This document shows, in pieces, positions 16,769 through 25,201 of a stretch of DNA of 64,000 bases (position 1 is the stretch's first letter; the number at the start of each line of letters is the position of its first letter). Source of the stretch: Pelosinus sp. UFO1 (GTDB lineage Bacteria; Bacillota; Negativicutes; DSM-13327). Both the position numbers and the translations under genes were made by a program. Below the pieces are notes generated by a model, which saw only the letters and a list, made by a program, of their open reading frames with translations, was not told the DNA's origin and searched no databases. The stretch is from contig NZ_CP008852.1 in assembly GCF_000725345.1 (NCBI RefSeq), forward strand, positions 3,526,001 through 3,590,000, written 5' to 3'.

Positions 16769-17995
16769 TCATCTAAATAAAGGTAACCATAAATATCCGA
16801 TAAAGGTAACAAGCAGCGTAAGAGGAAAACCTATGCGAAAATAATCCCGTGCAGTAACATAGACATGATTTCGTTTGGCAATCTCTACTACAATCAAGTT
16901 AGCAATAGATCCAGCAATTGTCAGATTTCCGGCAAGAGTTGAAAATAAAGCTAAAGCCTTCCACCATATTTCTATCTCGGTATCTGGAATAAGAAAACGA
17001 ATTAACAACACTGCAGGGACATTGCTTACCAAATTAGACAAACCAACGGTTATTATAGCAAAAACCTCTAAGTCGTTCACTTTTGAAAAAGAGAATTGGT
17101 CAAAAATATAAGAAACTAATCCACTTTCTTCGACTCCAGCAACAATAATAAAAAGGCCAATAAAGATAACCAGCAGGTTGAAATCCACACTTGCATACAC
17201 TTTATTCGGTTCTACTCGTCGAGTCATTAAGGATACTGCCGCACCCAAGCTGGCTACCAATGCCAAATCATAACCAGATAAATACATAATTAAGATAACT
17301 GCCAATATCAATAAACTTTTGATAATCAAATACATATGGGCATTTTCGGGAATTTGCTGACTCTTTTCCCAACCACCATGAAGATCCTTACGATAATAAA
17401 ATGAAATCACGATAAAAGTACAAAACAGCCCTAAGATTGCTACAGGAGCTGCAGTCATAAAATAAGACAAAAATGACATCCCTGACAAACTGCCCACCAG
17501 TATATTTTGTGGATTCCCTAGTAAAGTCGCAGCACTGCCTATATTGGAGGCCATGGCAACCCCCAAGAGATGTGGTACTGGATTGCAATCAATTTTCTGG
17601 CAAAGAAGTAGTACAATGGGCGTAAACAACAGGCAGACAATATCATTAATCACAAAAGCAGAGAGAACTCCACTTACCAAAATAATAGCAAACAACAAGC
17701 TGTTCTTACTGGATACCATCCGTAGCAGATTGTTTCCCACAAACTCAAAAAATCCAGCTAATTTCAAATTCGCTACTAGAATCATCATTGAAAATAAAAT
17801 GATGATTGTCTTATAATCTACCGCTGCAGTGGCTTTATCGGATGATAAAACACCCGTTCCTACCATCGCTACCGCTCCAATGATAGCAGCTCCCGCACGA
17901 TCCACTCTAAAAAATGGGCTTTTTCCCAATGTAAAAACCACTAATACAACTCCTAGAATTAGCCCCGCCAATATCATATGTAAGGAATGTTCCAT
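16769..17995 (-). CDS. ArsB/SLC13-type anion permease
   Basis: 408 residues, about eleven membrane segments. VINDIVCLLFTPIVL and GVAMASNIGSAATLLGNPQN match the two conserved loops of the ArsB/NhaD/CitM ion-transporter superfamily, with the inverted-repeat counterpart LSNLVSNVPAVLLIRFL and LAGNLTIAGSIANLIVVE. It would move an inorganic anion, dicarboxylate or sodium/proton; no ars genes are nearby. ATG 17995 has GAGGT upstream and is preferred to the longer frame starting at 18046. Confidence 0.85.
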   Translation of the reverse strand: MEHSLHMILAGLILGVVLVVFTLGKSPFFRVDRAGAAIIGAVAMVGTGVLSSDKATAAVDYKTIIILFSMMILVANLKLAGFFEFVGNNLLRMVSSKNSLLFAIILVSGVLSAFVINDIVCLLFTPIVLLLCQKIDCNPVPHLLGVAMASNIGSAATLLGNPQNILVGSLSGMSFLSYFMTAAPVAILGLFCTFIVISFYYRKDLHGGWEKSQQIPENAHMYLIIKSLLILAVILIMYLSGYDLALVASLGAAVSLMTRRVEPNKVYASVDFNLLVIFIGLFIIVAGVEESGLVSYIFDQFSFSKVNDLEVFAIITVGLSNLVSNVPAVLLIRFLIPDTEIEIWWKALALFSTLAGNLTIAGSIANLIVVEIAKRNHVYVTARDYFRIGFPLTLLVTFIGYLWLPLFR

Positions 17996-18080
17996 AACTA
18001 CCTCGCTTTGTACTATATAAGTTCTTATCCCACATTTTCTTGCCAAATCAATTACCTGACAAAGGTAACATTGTATATTC

Positions 18081-18206
18081 TTACTTACATTGTTCTGCCA
18101 AGTAGCCTCTAAAATAATTATTATTTTGCGCTTCGGTTGCGCATTTTTCTACATCTTTATAATTGTAATCATAACTGTCTACTTTAGACGCTGCTACTTT
18201 TTGCAT
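18081..18206 (-). CDS. Possible small protein (41 residues)
   Basis: MQKVAASKVDSYDYNYKDVE... ending YLAEQCK, two cysteines, no membrane segment. ATG 18206 has GAGGGG upstream at good spacing. It lies ahead of the permease on the same strand. No family recognised; could be a chance ORF. Confidence 0.35.
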   Translation of the reverse strand: MQKVAASKVDSYDYNYKDVEKCATEAQNNNYFRGYLAEQCK

Positions 18207-18317
18207 ATAAGCCCCTCGAATAAATTATAGCAACTAGATACACACGTAATATTTAACACACTCCCAATATTATATCATAGAAACGAACCACACACTGTCC
18301 CCAAGTCTACCATAAAG

Positions 18318-18350
18318 AAGATGACAGAAGGGACGTTCCTTTCTGTCATC
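18318..18350. repeat. Perfect type-D palindrome abutting a stop codon
   Basis: GATGACAGAAGGGACG/TTCC/TTTCTGTCATC: arms of 9 bases pair perfectly. It ends at the base before the EamA stop at 18351. Confidence 0.8.
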
Positions 18351-19244
18351 TTACAAGATACTCTTTGGCGCAAATGGGCATCTTTTAATAGCAATTGCTA
18401 TAAAGAGTCCTATTAATACAAGAAATCCCCCAATTATATGGTGCATGGCAAATGATTCATTTAAAATTATCACGGCAAATATTGCTGTAAGTATTGGTTG
18501 AACCAGTGTGAATATCGAAACTTTTGACGAGTCGATATAGCCAAGAGAAAAATTAATTAAAAAGTATCCTCCAACTTGGGTAATTAAACCTAGACATAAT
18601 AGGTAAACCCAGGATATAGACGAAAATCCATACAATTCACTTTCTGTAATAATACAGCAAATGAATAATGTTACGACAGAACCTAAAAAAGTAAAAAATA
18701 CAACCTGCAGAGTACTATTTTTAAGTCGTACTTGTTTCACTGATAAAACATATAAAGCTAAAAATATACTTGCAATAATGGAAAATATAAAACCTCTGTC
18801 GACTTTCATTTCAACAATATTACTAATTCCAATTAACACGGCTATTCCAAACATAGCTATACCATTGCCGATCCAGTGGAAATGATTTAGTTTTTCCTTG
18901 AATAAGATCATAGCCCCTATACTTACCCATATAGAGGAAAGATTTACAATCAATGTAGGAAATGTAGCATTAGAAATTATAACTGCTATGTTCCAAAAGA
19001 CCAGTTCAAAAGCAAAAAACATTCCGCCTAATAAACAAATACAAATTCCTTTATAACTCATATTCTTATTCTTTGATCTAATATAAAAAGGCAGTATAAA
19101 TAGTATGGCAAAAAATATTCTATAAAAAGCTGAAGAGATTCCATTGATATGAGCTTCTTTTACGAAAATTGCAGATACTGATATACATACTATTCCCAAG
19201 AATAATATTATCCAAGGGGCTTTCCTAACCGGTTCAACGTTCAT
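18351..19244 (-). CDS. EamA/DMT-family transporter
   Basis: 297 residues, ten membrane segments, two EamA repeats (APWIILFLGIVCISVSAIFV; SSAFYRIFFAILFILPFY; second half FISIIASIFLALYVLSVKQV; HHIIGGFLVLIGLFIAIAI). A metabolite exporter of unknown substrate. Start ATG 19244, with a GTG two codons earlier; the ribosome binding site is weak in both cases. Its stop codon touches the palindrome at 18318-18350, which may stabilise the mRNA end. Confidence 0.85.
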   Translation of the reverse strand: MNVEPVRKAPWIILFLGIVCISVSAIFVKEAHINGISSAFYRIFFAILFILPFYIRSKNKNMSYKGICICLLGGMFFAFELVFWNIAVIISNATFPTLIVNLSSIWVSIGAMILFKEKLNHFHWIGNGIAMFGIAVLIGISNIVEMKVDRGFIFSIIASIFLALYVLSVKQVRLKNSTLQVVFFTFLGSVVTLFICCIITESELYGFSSISWVYLLCLGLITQVGGYFLINFSLGYIDSSKVSIFTLVQPILTAIFAVIILNESFAMHHIIGGFLVLIGLFIAIAIKRCPFAPKSIL

Positions 19245-19285
19245 ATTCACCCAACCATTTTCTATAAATTTCCTGTACAGAATAA

Positions 19286-19560
19286 TAGCGAGTCAGGGGA
19301 CGGTTCTTCGACTCATTAAAGACGATATCCCATATTTCTATCCTATTTACCATTAAAATCCAAAACTCCAGCAAGGCTAGGCTGCTTTTCAGGAGTTTAT
19401 CGTATATATTGTTTTTTGATCAGCTCTAACTATTGTCTATTCCTCTATTTTCATTGCATGGCAGTGACAGAGGGGACGTTCCTTTTTGTCAACAAAAAAT
19501 CAAAGGAACGGTTTTACTAAGCAAATTTTGTTTCCCATATAATTAAAAGCTTCTCTTCGA
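19286..19560. repeat. Type-A variant and type-D copy 3
   Basis: GAGTCAGGGGACGGTTCTTCGACTC with the type-A spacer and 3' hairpin up to about 19400; then GTGACAGAGGGGACGTTCC at 19463-19517. A stray piece of type-A spacer (CAGTATCCCATATTAG) ends at 19580. Confidence 0.75.
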
Positions 19561-19610
19561 AAAACAGTATCCCATATTAGATAAATGTTCATTAAAGTTT
19601 AAAGCATCTT

Positions 19611-19961
19611 TCATCCTTTGTCTTTATGAATTCGTTTCCCTCCAAAAGCATGAATTGTTCTCGTTCCCGCAATACACTTTCCCCCTTGTACTGTTCCTTT
19701 CGGAATAAAGAGTTCATCACCTGCATTTAGAACAAATTCTTGTCCGTTCATAGTAACAGTATATTGTCCACAAACACAAACCATATACTCATCAAATTCA
19801 TGTTTATGTTCTTTAGAGATTTTATCAGAATAGCATGTCCAGAAAGCCATTTGACTACCATCTTCACCTTCAAAAAAATACCCGTCAATATCCTTTGTAT
19901 TTTGTTGATTACTACTAATATGATTTTTCTCATTTTTCATAAACTCTGGGAAATCTTTCAT
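19611..19961 (-). CDS. Single-domain cupin protein
   Basis: 116 residues. The metal-binding cupin motif is HKHEFDEYMVCVCGQYTV (His, His, Glu), with the second motif GDELFIPKGTVQG. Small cupins can be sugar-binding, isomerase or regulatory proteins. AGGAGGTAGTAGCA precedes ATG 19961. No operon partner. A typical bacterial small cupin by length. Confidence 0.8.
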   Translation of the reverse strand: MKDFPEFMKNEKNHISSNQQNTKDIDGYFFEGEDGSQMAFWTCYSDKISKEHKHEFDEYMVCVCGQYTVTMNGQEFVLNAGDELFIPKGTVQGGKCIAGTRTIHAFGGKRIHKDKG

Positions 19962-20028
19962 TGCTACTACCTCCTATCTCTTTCTATGAAAATTTATCTA
20001 CGGATCTCTCCGTTAATCACAGGAGCGG

Positions 20029-20057
20029 TGTCAAGGGGACAGGGTTGTTGACACCCT
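20029..20057. repeat. RAYT-linked palindrome
   Basis: GTGTCAAGGGGACAGGGTTGTTGACAC begins 4 bases after the RAYT stop codon: arms GTGTCAA/TTGACAC around the GGGGACAGG core. Confidence 0.85.
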
Positions 20058-20059
20058 TT

Positions 20060-20644
20060 TTATGCTTTTAAAACAACACCTCTATTAATGCCGGTGAGTC
20101 TTTCGATTTGCCGAATTGATAAGTTATGTTTCTGCTTAAGCATTCTTAAGTACGTATTTCTTGTTTGACAATCAAGTTGCTGTAAATCTATCGCATTTTT
20201 TAAGTTACATACCTTCTTGATTATAACTCTTGCTTCTTCGTCTCTAGTGCGCTGCTTGGCTTGATCATCAATATCTAAGCATTCATGCTCACTCATATCA
20301 TTGGTATATTTGATAAACTTTTGTATTGCCTTTTCTGTTTCGTCGCTCATCATTTCAAGTAGAAAATCTACATCTATTAAATCTGCTTGGTTTATATATT
20401 CTTGAAAACTGCTCCATTTATATTCTTCAACGCATTTTACAAGTCCCGCTTTGACTGGATTCTGATGAATATATCTTTGCACTATTTGAAAATATTGATC
20501 GTCTTCTACTGGTTCACTTTTAAATCGGTCTTGAAACAGATTACCTACTCTCTGATATTTAGTATTATACCAGTACACATAGCTTCCACATAGCCGGCGC
20601 ATTACTTGTTCTAAGGTCTCTATACCTATCTTCATCAACAGGTG
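20060..20644 (-). pseudogene. RAYT (REP-associated tyrosine transposase), N-terminally truncated
   Basis: The remaining 194 codons read HLLMKIGIETLEQVMRRL, YNTKYQRVGNLFQDRFKSE (with the strand-transfer Tyr region normally further on), RYIHQNPVKAGLV and YKWSSFQEYI, the second half of a Y1/IS200-like RAYT, followed by a C-terminal helix-turn-helix LSIRQIERLTGINRGVV. The first His of the HUH motif and about 90 upstream residues are missing. A GAGTCAA-arm palindrome replaces them from 20645. The apparent start TTG at 20638 is only the Leu codon after the last His. Probably inactive. Confidence 0.85.
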
Positions 20645-20645
20645 C

Positions 20646-20880
20646 GTGAGTCAAGTGACGGTTCTTTGGCTCACCTTTACAAATTTTTATTATTACTTAT
20701 TTCCCATAAACATACAAAACTCCTGCCAAATTCATACAGAAGTTGGCAGGAGTTTTCCGCCGTTTGACCTGATACGATTCTGCATATCAGGTCAAACGGT
20801 AAATATTTTAAGAATATACTACACTGAACAGGGGTTTGGCACGGCGATCCGTGACCTTGCAAATCCACCCTATTTTTCGT
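20646..20880. repeat. Type-A variant and type-H element
   Basis: GAGTCAAGTGACGGTTCTTTGGCTC, then the hairpin AACTCCTGCCAA.../TTGGCAGGAGTT, and type H GGCACGGCGATCCGTGACC, in which CACGG/CCGTG pair perfectly. The rest of 20881-20997 holds nothing recognisable. Confidence 0.75.
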
Positions 20881-20997
20881 GGGATATTTATTCAAATATT
20901 GGGTTTGACATGATATTTCTCAACTTACTGACCGCTTCTTTCAACCTTTGCTATACACTTAAAATTATTACCAATTAAGACTGTTGACTTCTTCTTT

Positions 20998-21939
20998 TTA
21001 AAAGTCCTGACAACAGTCACAATTCAAAACTAAACTTGCTGATACACCAGCGTGATCGGAAGGCCACAGTCCTGTACTAGTCCGACTATCCTGCTTATCT
21101 CCTACCAAATCTGCCTCTATCGGCTCCCAACCATTTTTAAACAAAATAAAGTCTATTCTGCTGTTTAAACCTGACATTGCATTTAACAGATCAGGAGCCT
21201 GACAACAGGTAAATCCCGGTCCTATTCCGACCTCTTTCCATACATCATGAAAACCTGCATTGATAAATATCCCGTATGTTGGTGTTCCGCTACCGTCGGC
21301 GTTTGAGTTTAAATCACCCGTAATAATAACGGGCAGCTCTGTATTGGCAGGTCCCGCCAATAGTTCCTCCGCTTGTTCAACCTGAATGTTGGGAGCGTTG
21401 GGTTCCAGATGAGTGTTTATCATCCTGAAAATATTTTCGTCCAACTCAACGTCAACGGAGGACCATCCTCGAAGTATTACAAATGGCTGTCCCGCGATCT
21501 GGACCGTCAGATTGGCTTTGTAATTGGCTTCTTGCTTATCGACAATCTTATGCTCATATCTCTTGCGGACCAATATTGCGTCCCGGTCCAAGAACCGAAC
21601 CAAATTTCCGTTGCTGTCTGGAAGCTCCGCCGAAAAGTTCCGGTTTTCGACAGCGATCATGTACTCTAAACCTATTTCTTCCAGCTCAGTCAGCAATAAC
21701 TGTACAAAGTCATAGGTAACTATTCGAAAATTCGGGATTACCAGTTGCCACAACTCCGCTTCTTGCAGTCCAATAAAATCAGGTTTCTTCGCAGCGATTT
21801 CACAAGCAATTTTCTTCACTCGGACAGGAAAATTGGTCGCAAGAAATTGCCGAAACACTTCGGTTACTCTTTCGGGGAGTTGAGCTGGCGTAGCGGTTAC
21901 TATCGGCGTAAAATCCGCACCATCATACAGATTCCACGT
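20998..21939 (-). CDS. Endonuclease/exonuclease/phosphatase family protein, start unclear
   Basis: Conserved EEP blocks: TWNLYDGADFTPI (catalytic Asn), DFIGLQEAELW (Glu), INTHLEP, VIITGDLNS (Asp, Asn) and WPSDHAGVSASL (Asp, His). The first block lies upstream of the only standard start in frame (GTG 21858). The frame remains open to a TAG without ATG, GTG or TTG. An ATG at 21962 in another frame gives MTFVVRF directly before it, so a one-base frameshift or sequencing error near 21940-21945 is likely. Substrate could be DNA, a phosphoinositide or another phosphodiester. Confidence 0.75.
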   Translation of the reverse strand, partial: TWNLYDGADFTPIVTATPAQLPERVTEVFRQFLATNFPVRVKKIACEIAAKKPDFIGLQEAELWQLVIPNFRIVTYDFVQLLLTELEEIGLEYMIAVENRNFSAELPDSNGNLVRFLDRDAILVRKRYEHKIVDKQEANYKANLTVQIAGQPFVILRGWSSVDVELDENIFRMINTHLEPNAPNIQVEQAEELLAGPANTELPVIITGDLNSNADGSGTPTYGIFINAGFHDVWKEVGIGPGFTCCQAPDLLNAMSGLNSRIDFILFKNGWEPIEADLVGDKQDSRTSTGLWPSDHAGVSASLVLNCDCCQDF

Positions 21940-22047
21940 GAGAAACGAACGACAAAAGTCATCTTTATGTCTTATCTATCTGTCAGCTCCTATTATGTCA
22001 ATCTACTAATATTCTATGAAGTATGAAAATGAATTGTGACATCGTTG

Positions 22048-22254
22048 TTAATCCTCCTTGGTGCTCATGCCACCCGCCGCCCCGCCAGCTTCCTCCGGGA
22101 CGCCGTCACGGTCAGGCGCACCCGGTGGCGGAGACGGTGGTTGTGTCTTATTAACTTTAAACATTCTTTTACTTACCCCAGCCGACATGGATTCTATAGA
22201 TAAGTATTGATCTTTTAGAATTATAGATTTATCTTGCTCTACTCCAATATCCAT
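22048..22254 (-). CDS. Doubtful small ORF with Pro/Gly-rich tail
   Basis: 68 codons ending in PPSPPPGAPDRDGVPEEAGG. The 3' part is strikingly GC-rich compared with its surroundings and contains half of a type-F palindrome (GAGACGGTGGTTGTGTCTTA). AAGGAGGAT follows the frame, as if another gene once began there. No good ribosome binding site at the start. It may be a decayed gene end. Confidence 0.25.
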   Translation of the reverse strand: MDIGVEQDKSIILKDQYLSIESMSAGVSKRMFKVNKTQPPSPPPGAPDRDGVPEEAGGAAGGMSTKED

Positions 22255-22320
22255 TTTTATAGCAAAACGTTTTTGGAGTCATTACGCCTAGCAAAAGGTA
22301 TAGATTTCAAAATAGGTATG

Positions 22321-22427
22321 TCATGGCGACGGGGTTATTGACACCAACCTTGGTTGAATTTGTCGACAATCCCGTCCCTGCGACACCCTCCGCATAAAAT
22401 AACATCGGGCCAAGTTGGCCCGATGTG
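22321..22427. repeat. Type-G inverted pair and adjacent terminator-like palindrome
   Basis: GCGACGGGGTTATTGACACC faces GTCGACAATCCCGTCCC (22321-22384). At 22402-22426 ACATCGGGCCAA-G-TTGGCCCGATGT is a perfect 12-bp inverted repeat. The gap up to 22671 holds nothing else. Confidence 0.75.
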
Positions 22428-22671
22428 TTTGGTATATAAAACGGTTTGCCAGAGTAGATTTATTAATCAAATTTTATTATAATACAATTGAATAATTTTT
22501 ACAGATAGTCAATTCTGATTATTTATAATCTGTGCAGTAATTAAAGGCATTCGTAAACTCCTGCTGCAGTCAAATTACGGAGGCTATCGGCAAGCACCTT
22601 ATCTCATATGTGCAACTCAAATCAAGTAATTTACTGTAGCGACTGATATACTGGAGAAAGGAGTGAAGCAA

Positions 22672-23019
22672 ATGTCTGTACAAACAATAGAAGCAATGGC
22701 AAAGTGGGTAGAAAATAACATAACGGAAAACCCAAGCCTGCAAGATATGTCATCATATGTTGGTTATTCACCGTATTACTGCTCTACAAAGTTTCGAGAG
22801 CACATGGGTATGACATATAAACAATTTCTTGCCCAATGTAAATTAAAAGCTGCCGCTTATGATCTTTGCATAACCAATGACAGAATAACCGATATTGCTT
22901 TTCGATATGGGTACTCGTCATCTGAAGCGTTTGCAAGAGCCTTTTCACAAGCGTTTCAATGTTCGCCAAGGCAATATCGGAAAGCTTGCGGTATTTCTCT
23001 TGGCTCAATTAGTCAATAG
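22672..23019 (+). CDS. AraC-family DNA-binding protein, HTH domain only
   Basis: 115 residues comprising the two helix-turn-helix motifs of AraC/XylS (SLQDMSSYVGYSPYYCSTKF and RITDIAFRYGYSSSEAFARA) and nothing else, so it lacks a sensor domain. Comparable short AraC proteins exist (SoxS/MarA type). AAAGGAG lies 8 bases before ATG 22672; the GTG at 22663 is inside that region. It is 42 bases upstream of the methionine aminopeptidase gene and probably co-transcribed. Confidence 0.85.
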   Translation: MSVQTIEAMAKWVENNITENPSLQDMSSYVGYSPYYCSTKFREHMGMTYKQFLAQCKLKAAAYDLCITNDRITDIAFRYGYSSSEAFARAFSQAFQCSPRQYRKACGISLGSISQ

Positions 23020-23061
23020 GGCATATTGCTCCCTCCGAATTTGTAAATGCGAGGAGATAAA

Positions 23062-23937
23062 ATGTCTGACCAGTTTGGAAGAAATGATCTCTGCTGGTGT
23101 GGCAGCGGTCGAAAATATAAGAAATGTCATGCCCCTATTAAGGAACGAATTGAAAACTACCGCTTAAAGGGATATGAAGTACCTCATCGAAAATTGCTTA
23201 AAACAAAACAACAGATTGAAGGTATTCGGGAAAGCAGCAAACGAAATATTGCCTTACTGGATTTCATCGAGGATTACGTAGTTGAGGGAGTAACCACGGA
23301 AGAACTTGACCGACTCATCTTTGAAAAAACAAAAGAACTCGGAGGCACTCCGGCAACGCTTAATTACAACGGATACCCTAAAAGTGTGTGTATCTCAATC
23401 AATGATGTTGCATGTCATGGTATCCCCTCTGATCGTGTATTCCTGCGAAACGGCGATATTGCAAATATTGATGTGTCTACAATTTACAACGGCTTTTTTT
23501 CAGATTCTTCACGCATGTTTTGCGTCGGTGCTGTTTCCACTGAGAAACAAAAACTGGTTGATGTTGCGAAAGAGTGTATGGAGCTGGGCATTGAACAAGT
23601 AAAGCCGTGGGGATTTCTTGGAGATGTTGGGCAAGCTGTTCATGACCATGCAAGGAAAAATGGATATTCTGTTGTTCGAGAAATCGGTGGCCACGGTATT
23701 GGTCTGCAATTTCACGAAGATCCCTGGGTCAGTTATGTGTCAAACCAAGGGACGGGAATGCTCTTAGTTCCAGGACTTGTTTTTACTGTAGAGCCTATGA
23801 TAAATATGGGAAAATCCAAAATAGTAACAGATAAATGCGATAATTGGACTGTTCGCACTGCTGATGGGAAGCCTTCTGCACAATGGGAAAAAACAGTGTT
23901 CGTAACCGAAACGGGTTATGAGGTATTGACATATTAA
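23062..23937 (+). CDS. map: Methionine aminopeptidase with N-terminal SEC-C zinc motif
   Basis: 291 residues. Residues 4-24 form a SEC-C zinc motif (NDLCWCGSGRKYKKCH), followed by type I methionine aminopeptidase. The metal ligands are visible in DVSTIYNGFFSDSSRMF (two Asp), GGHGIGLQFHEDP (His), VFTVEPMIN (Glu) and QWEKTVFVTETG (Glu). It removes initiator Met from nascent proteins; the zinc motif is proposed to help ribosome docking. GAGGAG precedes ATG 23062. The isolated position outside the ribosomal operon suggests an accessory copy. Confidence 0.9.
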   Translation: MSDQFGRNDLCWCGSGRKYKKCHAPIKERIENYRLKGYEVPHRKLLKTKQQIEGIRESSKRNIALLDFIEDYVVEGVTTEELDRLIFEKTKELGGTPATLNYNGYPKSVCISINDVACHGIPSDRVFLRNGDIANIDVSTIYNGFFSDSSRMFCVGAVSTEKQKLVDVAKECMELGIEQVKPWGFLGDVGQAVHDHARKNGYSVVREIGGHGIGLQFHEDPWVSYVSNQGTGMLLVPGLVFTVEPMINMGKSKIVTDKCDNWTVRTADGKPSAQWEKTVFVTETGYEVLTY

Positions 23938-24097
23938 TGAACAGTTAGAAATTACGGGGAGCGGCGGCATTGTGCCAACTCTCCCCGCTCTCCTTATAGC
24001 TAGGGGTTGCATTAATCTGATAAAGTCAGCCTATTCATGCATAGGCATTTTGTTAAATCTCCGCCAAAAACAATTTATGTTATCCACAAATTCCATC

Positions 24098-24210
24098 TGT
24101 CAAGGGAACAGGTCCTTTGACACTTGCACCTTACTTACCATTTCACGGTTTAGTTCCAATGTCTTACCATCTTATTATTTTAGTGCCAATGTACCTGTCC
24201 CCTTGACATT
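24098..24210. repeat. Type-B inverted pair with RAYT tail remnant
   Basis: TGTCAAGGGAACAGGTCCTTTGACA at the left and ACCTGTCCCCTTGACA at the right. Between them is the conserved TTACCATTTCACGGTTTAGT block that, read in reverse, belongs to the RAYT-B helix-turn-helix. Confidence 0.75.
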
Positions 24211-24225
24211 ACTGCGGTTTTAACA

Positions 24226-24256
24226 AAAAAATGTCATATAGCCTCCCTATATGACA
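24226..24256 (-). terminator. Intrinsic terminator of the DUF1904 gene
   Basis: TGTCATATAG/CTATATGACA stem (10 bp) followed on the minus strand by TTTTTTTG. Confidence 0.75.
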
Positions 24257-24276
24257 AAATACCATATTATATATTT

Positions 24277-24603
24277 TTAATAATGCTTACCATTCTCGTA
24301 ATACTTACTTTCCTCTAGAACTAGAAAAAACACATCAATTTGTGGATATCCTACCCGGCGAATGCATTCATCAATAGCCATTGCCGCCTTATCCTGCACC
24401 TCCTGCCCCCTGTCAAACCAATTCACCTGCACAAAAGGCGTACCCGCTACTTCTTCCCCATCCAAAATAAAAGCGGACTCAACAGCCTCAATGGTAAAAT
24501 AATCCCGCGGACAGCCAATAATTTGCTGCAACTCATCAACCAAACCTTTACTTATCGTTTTAATATCTTGCTTCTTCATCCCTTTAATTATAATCTGCGG
24601 CAT
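24277..24603 (-). CDS. DUF1904 family (tautomerase-like) protein
   Basis: 108 residues beginning MPQIIIKGM, with a short Pro-1-like start, KGLVDELQQIIGCPRDYFTIE, VQVNWFDRGQEVQDKAA and QIDVFFLVLEESKYYENG. This matches DUF1904 proteins, small relatives of 4-oxalocrotonate tautomerase; the reaction is not established. GGAGGG precedes ATG 24603. Monocistronic, with its own terminator. Confidence 0.8.
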   Translation of the reverse strand: MPQIIIKGMKKQDIKTISKGLVDELQQIIGCPRDYFTIEAVESAFILDGEEVAGTPFVQVNWFDRGQEVQDKAAMAIDECIRRVGYPQIDVFFLVLEESKYYENGKHY

Positions 24604-24666
24604 AATAACCCTCCATCATATTCAATATTTCCCTCTGAAAATCTTCACAACTCAACCACCAATCAA

Positions 24667-24842
24667 GAAACTCAAGGGGACGGTTCTTTTGAGTCACTCC
24701 CGTCCTCTTGCCTCATGTCATCAAAATATAAACATAAGCTTTTCTTCAAAAACAGTCTCCCATATTTCTATCCTATTTACCATTAAAATACAAAACTCCT
24801 GCAAGGATTGGCTGCTTTGCAGGAGTTTGTCGTATATATTGT
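24667..24842. repeat. Type-A repeat, full length
   Basis: ACTCAAGGGGACGGTTCTTTTGAGT, conserved spacer, CTCCTGCA...TGCAGGAG hairpin. Located just upstream of the DUF1904 gene. Confidence 0.85.
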
Positions 24843-24859
24843 TTTTTGATCAGCTCGAT

Positions 24860-24984
24860 GAGACGCGGGGACGGTGGTTGTGTCTTATTAACTAAATCCC
24901 TTTATTTGCTCCAGTTACCCTAATTATCGTATAGACTAACCTTCTTATCATACGGCAAGACACTACCACCGTCCCCATGTCTTA
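24860..24984. repeat. Type-F inverted pair, copy 1
   Basis: GAGACGCGGGGACGGTGGTTG.GTCTTA at the left and AAGACACTACCACCGTCCCC.TGTCTTA at the right, about 80 bases of conserved spacer between. The same 125-bp unit recurs at 63845-63969 with a few differences. Confidence 0.85.
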
Positions 24985-25071
24985 CCCCAAGATTGGAACC
25001 CAATATTCAATATCACTATTCTTTTCACTTATTTATCGCTCTTTTTGTATAGACAGTAGCGTTTGGCTCAA

Positions 25072-25201
25072 TTATTTTTTTCGCAGGGCGAAAGCGATAA
25101 AGTTCAGATATTTCCCGCCGCCTGCGCCCATTGTTTTGCGGTCATTGACTGCAACCTCGTTTTTTTGTTTCAGCCAATCCGTCCAAACTTGGCGATTAAG
25201 G
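25072..25201 (-). pseudogene. 3' remnant of a second methyltransferase-like gene
   Basis: An open frame without a start begins at the stop of the neighbouring methyltransferase and reads RQVWTDWLKQKNEVAVNDRK then GAGGGKYLNFIAFALRKK before a stop. The ending (GKYLNFIAFALRK) resembles the last beta strand of SAM-dependent methyltransferases. Probably the tail of a tandem relative, lost upstream. Confidence 0.45.
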
